Shown: positions 53,651-62,238 of the stretch, one piece after another
Position numbering within the stretch: position 1 is the first letter of the stretch
Layout: every line of letters starts with the position of its first letter
Source of the DNA: Streptomyces sp. NBC_01689
GTDB taxonomy: Bacteria; Actinomycetota; Actinomycetes; Streptomycetales; Streptomycetaceae
Assembly (NCBI RefSeq): GCF_036250675.1
Contig: NZ_CP109592.1
Coordinates: forward strand, 930,001-994,000
DNA length: 64,000 nt
Direction: 5' to 3'
Position numbers and translations under genes: made by a program
Notes under the pieces: generated by a model
Databases searched by the model: none
What the model was told of the DNA's origin: nothing
The model's input: the letters and a program-made list of their open reading frames with translations, nothing else

Positions 53651-53854
53651 CGCCGCACGTCGCGGGACGCGACACCGCCCGTTTGCGGCTGGGTCGGGCC
53701 GGGGCGCGTTACTGGCCTTGCGACCAGTCCGTTTCCCCGACCCGCCCGCCGCGTGCCCGTGCGTGTCTCCACGCAACGGGCGCTCCACGTGCCTTGGCCG
53801 GTGGTCAGCTACCGATGCTGTGGGGTCGTATTCGCGCGCGCCTAGGCCCACCCT

Positions 53855-54045
53855 CTTTCCAAGGTCCTGATCTCGATGCCGGGAATCGGCGTCAGGACCG
53901 GAGCCGTACCCTCACCGAGGTCGGTGACGGCAGCGCCCTCCCAACCGCCGACCACCTCTCCGCCTATGCCGGACTCGCCCCGGCGACCCGCAGCTCCGGG
54001 TCCTCGATTCGCGGCAAACAGCCCTCCAAGAGGCGGATTCCTCGC
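53855..54045 (+). pseudogene. IS110-family transposase fragment
   Basis: MPGIGVRTGAV in one frame continues, after a shift near 53915, as LTEVGDGSALPTADHLSAYAG and SSGSSIRGKQPSKR, the C-terminal Transposase_20 region of IS110 elements. Both ends are lost. No gene is seen from 53651 to 53854 or from 54046 to 54336. Confidence 0.7.
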
Positions 54046-54336
54046 GAGAACCGTCCTCTCCCCCACCCCCCACCATCACCCTGAAGCGCCGACGTCGAGA
54101 AGACCGACACGCTCCCGCCGAGAACGACAGCTGTCGCCGGAGTAGTCCCTGCCGGGCGAGCCCTGACCATAGGTTCCGGTCGCAGAGGGTGTCGACTCGG
54201 CCGCCGCGCCAGCGCAGACCCTCGACAGGTTCCGGCGGAGCCGTTGGTAGAGATCTTCATCCGCGTCGCTCTCGCTGTTGAATCGTTTCCCGGTCAGGGT
54301 GGGTCGTCAGCAACGCCAAATTGGCAGGATGCAGCC

Positions 54337-54639
54337 ATGCCCGAGTACACGATCAGCACACAGAGCGGAAGCGACTGGGTCGCCTTGCCCGCTGGGAACC
54401 TCTCCCATCACCTTGTGCCAAAGTCGCTGCAATGCAAGATCGTGGACGACACGGATGTGTTGACCTTTCGCGCTGGCAAGGCCGTCGCCAGCGTCTCTTG
54501 GGAACTCGCGGGTACCTGGTACGTCTCCGTCGAAGGCGCCGAATCGTCCGGACTGGCGGATCTGATCGCTGCCAAGGTCGCACAGCAGCTTGGTGACGCG
54601 ACCGGACAGCAGGCCGTTCATCACAAGGTCACTGACTGA
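54337..54639 (+). CDS. Hypothetical protein
   Basis: 100 residues, mixed alpha/beta composition, no membrane segment or recognized domain (EYTISTQSGSDWVALPAGN; VSWELAGTWYVSVEGAESS). ATG with an AGGA-containing stretch upstream. Lies alone in the decayed zone; lower GC than surrounding core genes. Confidence 0.55.
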   Translation: MPEYTISTQSGSDWVALPAGNLSHHLVPKSLQCKIVDDTDVLTFRAGKAVASVSWELAGTWYVSVEGAESSGLADLIAAKVAQQLGDATGQQAVHHKVTD

Positions 54640-54911
54640 CGGGCCTCCCTCATCAGCGTCACCCTCGACCGCGGACACGAACACCGCACACCAACAGGGG
54701 CGGGCTCGGGCGGTCGACCCCGAACGCCGGCAGACGGCAGGCCGAGGACCAGAACGGTTCGGCCAAGATCCACGGCCCCTCGTGACCGACCTGCTGAGGT
54801 CACAGGTCGAAATCCGGCGACAGCCAAGGCGTCCGCCGGGCAGACTCGGCCTTTGGACCCCGCCGACCGGCGGTACCTTCGCCGACGGTGAACGAGGAAA
54901 AGAGCTCCCTG

Positions 54912-55370
54912 ATGACCGCATTCCAGTGCCGTAGCTGCCACCGTGCGGTAACGCGGACGGTCGCTGAGCGGCCCCTGCCGGCCGAAGACGTGGATGAAGG
55001 GTGGTACCGACCGGAGGCATCGCCCCCGGACGCGGGCGGGCATTCAGCACTCCCTATCGTCCGGATGCCCCCGGGAACCTTTGCCATCGATCCCGACCCC
55101 TCCGGACCGCCCTACGTACTGGTCGAGTTGTCCGGCTTCCTGGTCGAAGCCGGCCCCCATGGCACCATCGTGCTCAACCCCAGCGACAGTCTCGGCCTGG
55201 AGGCACACCCCGACATCGTGATGCGCCGCGGCTACTGCTGTGGCATGGACGGTGAGTGGGGGCCCAACCTCGCATGCACCTGCGGCGAGATCATCGCCAC
55301 CCTCTACTCAGACTGCTATCAAGTCCAAGAGCTGAGGCTGCAGCCCGACGCCGTCGACCACTGCGCATGA
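54912..55370 (+). CDS. Hypothetical protein with Cys pairs
   Basis: 152 residues. CRSCHRAVTRTV near the N-terminus and GYCCGMDGEWGPNLACTCGE later give several Cys pairs that could bind zinc. Start at 54912, with GAGGAAAAGAG upstream; GTG 54888 is the alternative. Function unknown. Confidence 0.6.
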   Translation: MTAFQCRSCHRAVTRTVAERPLPAEDVDEGWYRPEASPPDAGGHSALPIVRMPPGTFAIDPDPSGPPYVLVELSGFLVEAGPHGTIVLNPSDSLGLEAHPDIVMRRGYCCGMDGEWGPNLACTCGEIIATLYSDCYQVQELRLQPDAVDHCA

Positions 55371-55679
55371 CCGCCAAGAGACAATAATCTTGGGTACCTT
55401 CGTCCGCATCGAGGTGCTACTCCAACGCCGTGACCTGGTCGTCGGCCCCAGACTGCAACAGCCCATCCCGCAACTCGGCGGCGCAAAGAGTCATCGAGCA
55501 CAGCGTGCGCGGCAGCGCCGCGGGCCAACGGTACTGGAACAGCTACTACCAAAGGATGGTAGAGCAACTCGTCCGCTCGTCTGCCCTCGACGGCAACTGA
55601 TCGCCGCATACGGTTCCGGGGCCGGACAGGTGTTCCGTGGCAGGACATAGATAACAAACTACCGGCAATACTTTCGGAT
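55371..55679. other. Region without a supported gene
   Basis: About 310 bases between convergent hypothetical genes. No coding sequence or structure I can support. Confidence 0.4.
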
Positions 55680-56003
55680 CTACAGCCAGATGCACTCGTC
55701 GATGACGATTTGCGGGTCGGTCGTGCGAGGAGTGAAAACATACCGTAGCCATCCCCGTCCATGATCGAAGTACAGGACGTGAGCGCCGCTGGGGCGCGTG
55801 GACTGGACGGGTTCGACGCTCATGCCAGCGGGAAGATCTGCAGCTACATCGAGGCCCCGGAAGTACGGGTCTTTGGCTATGACCAACTCAGCCCGAGCAG
55901 CGTCAACCAGGGTGCGCGCCGATGCTGGGAGGGCGTTTCTGTTGTCTTCGGCTTCCTTCGTCCAGTCTGCCTGCCAGGGCGGTCCCATAAATCCGTCTGT
56001 CAC
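55680..56003 (-). CDS. Hypothetical protein, toxin-like partner of the DUF6247 gene
   Basis: 107 residues. The C-terminus (HVLYFDHGRGWLRYVFTPRTTDPQIVIDECIWL) resembles the beta-sheet of RelE/ParE-type toxins only loosely. GTG start overlaps the preceding gene by GTGA. Last gene of a three-gene operon. The toxin-antitoxin idea rests on size, overlap and the upstream palindromic operator. Confidence 0.55.
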   Translation of the reverse strand: MTDGFMGPPWQADWTKEAEDNRNALPASARTLVDAARAELVIAKDPYFRGLDVAADLPAGMSVEPVQSTRPSGAHVLYFDHGRGWLRYVFTPRTTDPQIVIDECIWL

Positions 56004-56347
56004 TGGCCGGGTTCCACCCCACTGGCTTCGCGGCGCAGTCGTCCCGCTTGCTCTACGAGGCTCTTAGCTCGGGCGCTATCCGTGGCTTGGGAAGCCTCGT
56101 CCTCCAGGCTGTGGACTCTGTTCTCGAGTTGCGGGTCCCGGGCAAGGGCGAACTCTGCCCACCAGCGGGCCATGAAGGCCGGCACGGGGGCCAGGTCGTA
56201 AGTGTCGGCGATCTTCTCACGCCAGTTATTGTCGAAGTCAGGAAGGAGCTTGGGCGTGTGCTGTGCGATAGCGGCCCGCAGTGCCTTAGGTGTGCGTTCG
56301 GGCATGCGGGGAATTGGTCCCTGCATGCCCACGGTGGAAGCGGTCAC
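56000..56347 (-). CDS. DUF6247-like protein, possible antitoxin
   Basis: 115 residues. PERTPKALRAAIAQHTPKLLPDFDNNW, APVPAFMARWWAEFALARDP fits the DUF6247 family as I recall it; the end is helical. Members usually sit directly before a small partner gene, as here (4-base overlap). Function not established. Confidence 0.6.
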   Translation of the reverse strand: MTASTVGMQGPIPRMPERTPKALRAAIAQHTPKLLPDFDNNWREKIADTYDLAPVPAFMARWWAEFALARDPQLENRVHSLEDEASQATDSARAKSLVEQAGRLRREASGVEPGQ

Positions 56348-56374
56348 TGTGCATGCTCCTTCAAGGCCATGAGA

Positions 56375-56800
56375 TCAGGCAACTAGAGGTTCGGCTGTCA
56401 CGCCGTCGGCTCCGTTGCTGTCAGATGGGGGCTGTGCGGTCAGGGCGTCACGCTGAGCGGTAGTGATCATGCGGGCGTAGGCATGAATGTCGCCGCGGGC
56501 GTACGCATCCAGCAGAATCTCGCAGAGAGCGGACATGGAGCGGACCGCATCCTGTGTGCGTCGCTCGTCGACACGAGACCACAAATCGTTAGTCGCGAAG
56601 ACACTTCGACCACGACGATTCCCCGCGCCGGAATCGGGGGTGACGCGTGGTAGAGGCAATGTTCCGGCGGCGTACTCGGTAAGAGCGCGACGCATGATCC
56701 ATGTGAGGGTCAGGCCCTCTGACTGAGCCCGTGCTCCGGCAGCCTCCCACACCGGCTGCGCAACATTGGGTGCACGTTCCACCTCTCCTGCTGCGGGCAT
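56375..56800 (-). CDS. Hypothetical protein, first gene of a TA-like operon
   Basis: 141 residues. Two similar helical stretches (LTLTWIMRRALTEYAAGTLP and SMSALCEILLDAYARGDIHAY) may be ribbon-helix-helix-like. A palindromic operator lies 12 bases upstream of its start, consistent with autoregulation. DUF6247 gene follows after 27 bases. Confidence 0.55.
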   Translation of the reverse strand: MPAAGEVERAPNVAQPVWEAAGARAQSEGLTLTWIMRRALTEYAAGTLPLPRVTPDSGAGNRRGRSVFATNDLWSRVDERRTQDAVRSMSALCEILLDAYARGDIHAYARMITTAQRDALTAQPPSDSNGADGVTAEPLVA

Positions 56801-56811
56801 GTTGCACTCCT

Positions 56812-56836
56812 ATCGGTAGCTTTCGATACTACCGAT
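56812..56836 (-). promoter_or_regulatory. Operator ATCGGTAG-N9-CTACCGAT upstream of the TA-like operon
   Basis: Perfect 8-bp inverted repeats with a 9-base spacer in an AT-richer promoter area, 12-36 bases before the first start codon. Position fits repression by an operon product. Confidence 0.6.
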
Positions 56837-57087
56837 GCACACGGTACTACGGATCGCATCGGTACGGTGCCAGAGGAGTCATCCGACAGGGATACAACTG
56901 GAGCGACACCACTCACCGCGGGCGCCCTCATCACCACCTGACATAGCGAAGTGGAGGGGACCGTGGGTGGGTCCAGGACCGGACGGGTTCCGGGGGTGGT
57001 GCCCGTACGGGTCAGGAAGTCGCGGTCTTCGGGTGGCGTCCCGTCGCCATCCGCCTCGGGAAGAGCCCTGCGGCAGGGCGGAGTCCA

Positions 57088-57123
57088 CGGTGCGTGGCGG
57101 CCGTGATGGGCCGCCACGCACCG
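57088..57123 (-). terminator. Hairpin downstream of the lamin-tail fragment
   Basis: Perfect 15-bp stem (CGGTGCGTGGCGGCC and complement) with loop GTGATG, 53 bases after the stop at 57176. The rest of 56837-57175 shows no gene. Confidence 0.75.
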
Positions 57124-57175
57124 CCGTTCGGTGCTTGTGTTGGTGACCGGCCCAATGGTCACGGATGGACGGGGG

Positions 57176-57460
57176 TCAGAGGCGGCGGTCGTGGTAGTTG
57201 CTGTTGTAGCCGCCGCGGTGATGGCGGCCCCAGGAGGCGTCGTCGATGAACCGGCCGTGGTCGTTGCGGAGGGTGGCGGTGTCGGAGCGGTTGTCCCAGA
57301 CGTAGTTGCGGCGGTCCTGGCAGACGTCGCGGTAGGTGTCGCGGCCGACACCGACGTGGACGCGGACCGTGGAGCGGCCGTCGAGGCGGTAGTGGCGGAA
57401 GGTGTAGGTGTGGCCGTCCTCGTCGGACAGGGTCCAGCCATCCAGGTTTCGGGCGCCTGT
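57176..57460 (-). pseudogene. C-terminal fragment of a lamin-tail-domain protein
   Basis: NLDGWTLSDEDGHTYTFRHYRLDG, STVRVHVGVGRDTYRD and NYVWDNRSDTATLRNDHGR match the lamin tail beta-sandwich of secreted Streptomyces proteins. The first strands and signal peptide are missing; upstream sequence leads to the IS630 element at 57511. The normal stop and terminator remain. Confidence 0.65.
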
Positions 57461-57510
57461 CCGGCGGAACGATGCGTCGGGATACAGGACAGGCGCAGAG
57501 GAGCGGCAGT

Positions 57511-58666
57511 TACTGACCTTCAAAGCGTGGTGTCGGTGGGGCTGACGGGTCATGATCCCTGCGGTACGCCAAGTGCATGAGGTATGCGCAAGGGGGCGGG
57601 CTGACCGACGAACGGCGGGCCTTTCGCGAGAAGTTGCGGCTGGAGGCGGCTGAGCGCTTCCAGCAGGGCGACGAGAACGCGGTCATCGCTCACGACCTGC
57701 GGGTCAGTGTCCGGTCGGTACAACGGTGGCGCAGGGCCTGGTCGCAGGAGGGGCCGAGAGCCCTGGCCTCGAAGGGGCCGGCGTCCTTGCCGTTGCTCAG
57801 CGACGAACTCTTCGCCGTCCTCGAGCGAGAGCTGCTGAAGGGACCGGTCGCGCATGGCTGGCCGGACCAGACCTGGACGCTGTCGCGGATCAAGACCCTG
57901 ATCGGGCGCCGGTTCCACAAGAGCTACACCGTCCAGGGTGTCGCCGCGCTGCTCAAACGGCATGGCTGGACCTGCCAGGTTCCCGCTCGTCGTGCTATCG
58001 AGCGAGACGAGGCGGCCGTGGCCGGCTGGATGAAGGAGACCTGGCCCCAGGTGGAAGGACCGTGGCGGCGCTCGACGCCTGGCTTGTCTTCGAGGACGAA
58101 GCCGGATTCTCGATGACGCCGCCGACCACCCGCACCTGGTCCCGCCGCGGCCACACTCCGGTGGTCCGCGTCCGGGGCCGTTCCCGTCGCCGCTTATCGT
58201 GGCCGCTCTGGCCTGCTACAAGACCGGTGAACCCTCGCGGCTTATCTACCGGCCCTGCCCGGACGCCCGGCCCGACGGGCGCAAAAGCTTCTCCTGGAAG
58301 GACTACCGCGACTTGATCCAGACCGCCCACCAGCAGCTGGGCGGCCCGATCGTGCTGGTCTGGGACAACCTCAACACCCACCTCACCGCCGGCATGCGGC
58401 GCTACATCGCCGACCGCGACTGGCTCACCGTCTTCCAACTGCCGCCCTACGCACCCGACCTCAACCCGGTCGAGAACATCTGGTCCGTCCTGCGACGCAC
58501 CACCACGGCCAACCGCGCCTTCGCCGACCCCGATGACCTGATCACTGCCGTCCGGCGCGGATTACGCCAGCTCCAGTACCGTCCCGATGTCCTCGACGGC
58601 TGCCTCACCGGCACCGGGCTCCGACGCCAGCCACCATAACGACATCACGCATTCAAGGAATCAGTA
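57511..58666 (+). mobile_element. IS630-family insertion sequence
   Basis: 1156 bp between TA dinucleotides. Ends are related inverted repeats (TACTGACCTTCAAAGCGTGG left; TACTGATTCCTTGAATGCGT as complement of right), both starting TACTGA. The transposase is frameshifted twice. It lies between the lamin-tail fragment and the 3' end of the SDR gene. Confidence 0.8.
57577..58639 (+). pseudogene. IS630-family transposase with two frameshifts
   Basis: Three frames together give a normal 350-residue protein. N-terminal HTH (DLRVSVRSVQRWRRAWSQEG; YTVQGVAALLKRHGW) is followed near 58060 by a shift to AWLVFEDEAGFSMTPPTTRTW. A second shift near 58190 leads to ALACYKTGEPSRLIYRP, LVWDNLNTHLTAGM and YAPDLNPVENIWSVLRR. 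The DDE residues (EDEAG, DNLNTH, NPVE) are kept. Confidence 0.85.
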
Positions 58667-59575
58667 GGAAAGGTCCTTGAGTAGGGCGCGGGTCTCGGCG
58701 ACGATGCGGTCCTGGAATGCGGGGTCCTGGACCTGGGCGGAGCCGCGCATGGGGTGGCCCTTCTCGTCGTGGTAGACGCCCGTGTCCTTGGAGGTGTCGG
58801 TGAGAACGCCAGTGATCATTCGGGCAGCGCGCTTGGGGGTGCTACCGCCGGGCATGAGCGGGGCGAGCGGGCCGATGACGTAGGTGGCGAGCAGTTTCAG
58901 GACGGGGTTGGCGTCGCGGGCCAGGCCGGTGCTCGGGTTGAAGCCGGGTTCGACGGCGTTGAACCGCAGACGGGGGGTCTCTCGGGCGAAGGCGAGGACG
59001 GTGGCGAGGTTGGCCTGCTTGGAGGTGGCGTAGGCGTCGTAGCTGGGTTTGGCCGAGCCGCCGGGCTCCCAGTGGCCGTGCAGGCTGTCTTTGGCGGTGA
59101 GGTAGCGGGCGCCGCGGAATCCGGCCTTGACGGCGGGGCCGCGCTGGGGGTCTTCGACGGCCGAGCAGGTGAAGACGACGTTCGCACCGTCGGGCAGGTG
59201 CGGGATCAGGGCCTCGGTGAAGGCGAACGGGCCGAGGTGATTGGTGGTGAAGGCCAGGTCCCAGCCCTGGGCGGTGGTAGTTATGGCGGTGGGCATGATG
59301 CCCGCGTTGTTGAGCAGGCCCGCGATCGGCAGACCGAGCCCGGCGATTTCCTCCGCGGCGCGGCGCACACTCGCCAGGTCGGCGAAGTCGCAGACGACCG
59401 AGACGGCGTGGCCACCGGGCCGGGCGTTGATCTCGGCCTCGACCTCCTTGAGCTTGGCCGGGCTGCGCCCGACGAGCACGAGGGTGCCGTGGGCGGCGAG
59501 GTCAAGCGCGGTGCGCTGTCCGATGCCCGAGGTGGGGCCGGTGATGATCCATGCCTTGCGGGGCTGAGCGTTCAT
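58661..59575 (-). CDS. Short-chain dehydrogenase/reductase, 3' end modified by IS630
   Basis: 304 residues. TGPTSGIG (NAD(P) binding), NNAG, YATSK (catalytic Tyr and Lys). Retinol-dehydrogenase-like length. The last codons read TCC TAC TGA, where TACTGA is the terminal sequence of the IS630 element, so the stop codon is supplied by the insertion and a few native residues may be lost. Follows the TetR gene by 39 bases on the same strand and is likely its target. Confidence 0.9.
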   Translation of the reverse strand: MNAQPRKAWIITGPTSGIGQRTALDLAAHGTLVLVGRSPAKLKEVEAEINARPGGHAVSVVCDFADLASVRRAAEEIAGLGLPIAGLLNNAGIMPTAITTTAQGWDLAFTTNHLGPFAFTEALIPHLPDGANVVFTCSAVEDPQRGPAVKAGFRGARYLTAKDSLHGHWEPGGSAKPSYDAYATSKQANLATVLAFARETPRLRFNAVEPGFNPSTGLARDANPVLKLLATYVIGPLAPLMPGGSTPKRAARMITGVLTDTSKDTGVYHDEKGHPMRGSAQVQDPAFQDRIVAETRALLKDLSY

Positions 59576-59614
59576 GGCTGAAGGTCCTTTGTCGAAGGAT
59601 GCTGTGAGAGCGGG

Positions 59615-60208
59615 TCAGGTCCGGCCCGGTATGCCTGTTCCGGCCAGGACGCGCCACAGGGCTTCGAACGCGGTCTCGGCGTTGGCCGCGGCCCGGTCGG
59701 GATCCCGGATCATCTCGTCGATCGCGGCCTCGGCCAGGGCGTTGGCGAGGGTGAGGACGAAGCCGAGCGGCACGTCCCGCACCGGCCCGCCGGCCCGGGC
59801 GCGCTCCAGCAGATCGGCGATCCCTACCGAGACCAGGCCCACTTGCTGGTGACTCTCGTCGGTGATCTCGTCGGCGACCTGGAGCTGGGCCAGGACCCGG
59901 CGCTTGTTGGGATTGCCGGTCGCCCAGCGCGCCCAGTGCTCCCACATGTGACGCACCTGCTCGCGTGGCTCACCCCTGGGCGGAAGGCCAGCCAGTGACG
60001 CCTGGGCCATCTCGGTCTTGAGCGCGATGAACAACTCGTTGAGCAGCTGCGTCTTGGTGTCGAAGTAGGTGAACAGTGAGCCGTTGGAGACACCAGCCTC
60101 CTTCGCGATCACCGCTGTAGACGCTGCGCCAATCCCCTGGGAGGCGATGACGCGCGCGGCAGCTGACAGGATCGCCTGGCGCCGTTCCTCACTGCGTGGT
60201 CTGGCCAT
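59615..60208 (-). CDS. TetR-family transcriptional regulator
   Basis: 197 residues. HTH: RQAILSAAARVIASQGIGAA, then VIAKEAGVSNGSLFTYFDTK. The ligand domain is of unknown specificity. A 16-bp palindrome lies 18 bases upstream, so it probably represses itself and the SDR. Confidence 0.92.
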   Translation of the reverse strand: MARPRSEERRQAILSAAARVIASQGIGAASTAVIAKEAGVSNGSLFTYFDTKTQLLNELFIALKTEMAQASLAGLPPRGEPREQVRHMWEHWARWATGNPNKRRVLAQLQVADEITDESHQQVGLVSVGIADLLERARAGGPVRDVPLGFVLTLANALAEAAIDEMIRDPDRAAANAETAFEALWRVLAGTGIPGRT

Positions 60209-60225
60209 ACCCCCACCATATAAGA

Positions 60226-60241
60226 GAGTGACCAGTCACTC
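60226..60241 (-). promoter_or_regulatory. TetR-type operator GAGTGAC-CA-GTCACTC
   Basis: Perfect 7-bp arms, 18 bases upstream of the TetR start and next to TATA-rich sequence that could be the -10 region. Typical autoregulatory site. Confidence 0.7.
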
Positions 60242-60336
60242 AACCTGGCGCTCACTCGACACCGTGCGCCCGAAAGGGCTGCATGCGCGCCCCAGGCCGG
60301 TGGAGGCGGCAGCCCCGGCCTGGGGCGCTCCTTGGT

Positions 60337-60530
60337 CTACAGGGCGGTCAGAGCGTCGAGTTCGGCCAGAGCGTCGGTGGGCAGCATGAGGCGGGCTGCG
60401 GCGATGTTCTGCTGCAGGTGGGCGGCGGACGAGGTGCCGGGGATGAGCAGGATGTTGGACAATCGCTGCAGTAGCCACGCCAAGGCCACACCCCATCCTT
60501 GCCCTTCGCGCACGTCAAGGAATTCGCCCT
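60337..60530 (-). pseudogene. C-terminal fragment of an aldo/keto reductase
   Basis: VALAWLLQRLSNILLIPGTS, then HLQQNIAAARLMLPTDALAELD-type ending of AKR proteins (the G(T/S)S cofactor loop and last helix). Catalytic Tyr/Lys/His part is absent. Confidence 0.7.
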
Positions 60531-60677
60531 CCAAGGCCAGGGCCCAGGAGCTTGGCAGGCGAAATGAAGGGGTGCCACACCGTATCCCCGCCCACCACGA
60601 AAGCGGTTCCCGCCGACCTGTCAACAACGATGCGGGTCCATACAGGTAGTTCGTGGGATCCATGGACTCTGTCGATC

Positions 60678-61169
60678 ATGATTTTTCGTAACGCCTCGAG
60701 GAGGCTGGCTCTGTCCATGGGAACCGCCGCCTTCATGCTGAGCATCGCCGGCGCTCTGACGCCTGCATCCGCGGCAGGAGCCGATTGGGTGTTCTTCAGC
60801 GACGCCGACAACCAGAAGTGTCTCCTCGGGTCGACCGCAAGCAACAGGGCGTGGGTGGACACCGACTGCGGCGCCGGCCCGCTCTGGCACTGGGGGACGG
60901 AGTCGAACCAGTGGGACGGGCACACGATGAAACGGCTCGTGAGCAACGCCAACGGTGGCTGCCTCACGGCTGACTCCGGTGCTTCGAAGAACGACGTCTA
61001 CGTGGCACCGTGCGGCAACGGTCGAAGCGGACAGTTCTGGACGGCTGACGGCAAGTTCATGCAGAACCAGAACCACTCGTACCTCAGTTTCTCCGGCGTC
61101 GGTTCCGCCATCTATACCGTCACCACGTTCAATGAAGACACCTGCAAGTGGTTCGACTACGTGGTCTGA
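60678..61169 (+). CDS. Small secreted protein with ricin-type beta-trefoil features
   Basis: 163 residues. Signal peptide: RRLALSMGTAAFMLSIAGALTPASA. The mature part has paired Cys and beta-trefoil-like motifs (NGGCLTADSGASKNDVYVAPCG, SGQFWTADG; the QxW position reads QFW). Probably carbohydrate-binding and extracellular. ATG at 60678 chosen at the signal peptide; a GAGG lies inside rather than before. Confidence 0.65.
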   Translation: MIFRNASRRLALSMGTAAFMLSIAGALTPASAAGADWVFFSDADNQKCLLGSTASNRAWVDTDCGAGPLWHWGTESNQWDGHTMKRLVSNANGGCLTADSGASKNDVYVAPCGNGRSGQFWTADGKFMQNQNHSYLSFSGVGSAIYTVTTFNEDTCKWFDYVV

Positions 61170-61210
61170 CCCGGGTCTGCGTCGGCCCCCGCACCTCAAT
61201 GCGAGGTACC

Positions 61211-61439
61211 GTGACCGAATGCTTCCGGGCCCGGGCCGAAGCGCACCATCCAAGCCTTCGAAGGCGTCGATGACGATGCCCTTCTTGCCCAGCTACCACG
61301 CATCGAGGCCATCCGCCATCAAATCGACGACGACCTGCGCTCCTGGGTCGGCGAGGTCCGCCGCCGCGGCATGTCCTGGGACCGTATCGGCGCAGCCCTC
61401 GGGATGCGCCGTCAGTCCGCGTGGAAACGCTTCGCCTGA
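61211..61439 (+). pseudogene. Small helix-turn-helix protein gene with a single-base frameshift
   Basis: GTG at 61211 begins MTECFRARAEA. One extra C at about 61244 moves the rest (TIQAFEGVDDDALLAQLPRI; RGMSWDRIGAALGMRRQSAW) into another frame that has no start of its own. Deleting that base yields a seamless protein of about 75 residues of the type with a SWxxIGxALGMxRQxAW helix-turn-helix. Confidence 0.65.
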
Positions 61440-61679
61440 CACGACCAGTCCCGAGTCACACACCCGGATCTCCCGGGCTCGCACGCGTTCGACCGGGCCG
61501 CGTTTCTGCCCTCGTCGCAGCGGTCCGGTTCTTGACCGTCGGGAGGATCGAAGTCCGTCAGCGCCATCGCGCCCGGAATCCCGGGCGCGGCTCTTGGCGC
61601 GCGGCGTTGCCGGCCCTGCGGATGCCCCGGTCGGAACCGAGCAGGCCCGGCCCTGTCCGTCGACTCCGCGGGGCGCGGC

Positions 61680-62088
61680 CCTCATGCAGCGGGGGTGTCT
61701 TCCCGGTCCTGCCGGGCTGGCGCAGCATCGGCGCCTTCTTGGGACAGCCGGGCGATGCTGTAGCGACTGAGTATGCGGTGCACGGTGGAAGGGTTGAGCC
61801 CGAGCAGGTAGGCGATGCGGGCTGGGCCTCAGCGGCGCAGTACACGGACTTTGATGATGCGCCTCTCGGTCCGGGTCGGCGTGCGACTCGGACTGTGATG
61901 TGGGCGGCTGGCGCGATCCGTCATCCCGGAGGCCCCTGCTCGCGGTAGCGGTCGGCCCACCGCTTCGCCGTGGGGGGTGATACTTGGAATCGTTCAGCCG
62001 CGCGACGGAGCGGCCATTGATCATCGACCAGGCACTGCGCCAGGCGCAGGCGGCCGGTTGCGGTCAGGGGTGCGTTGCGGTGGGCCAT
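61680..62088 (-). pseudogene. IS481-family transposase remnant
   Basis: MAHRNAPLTATGRLRLAQCL, RRAAERFQVSPPTAKRWADRY is the IS481 N-terminus. A one-base shift at REQGPPG and an in-frame TGA (VLRR-stop-GPARIAYLLGLNPSTVHRIL) follow, and the catalytic core is missing. Confidence 0.75.
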
Positions 62089-62122
62089 GTGGGTCTATCC
62101 GGCTCGGAGGATGACGACGGCT

Positions 62123-62150
62123 GGGTGCACGAGTGGTGTCTCGTGCACCC
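62123..62150. terminator. Hairpin between the IS481 remnant and the oxidoreductase gene
   Basis: Perfect 11-bp stem GGGTGCACGAG/CTCGTGCACCC with loop TGGTGT, about 90 bases after the oxidoreductase stop. Likely its terminator. Confidence 0.65.
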
Positions 62151-62238
62151 GGCCGCGAGGTGGGCGCTGTCCGCGTTTGCGTGGCTTTGGGTGAAGCAGC
62201 TTGCAGCTCTTGGGGGTGGTGCGTACGGAGGTGCGCCC

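Noticed and set aside
54046..54336. Possible small gene between the IS110 fragment and the hypothetical at 54337
   Set aside because: Frames on both strands are short and featureless.
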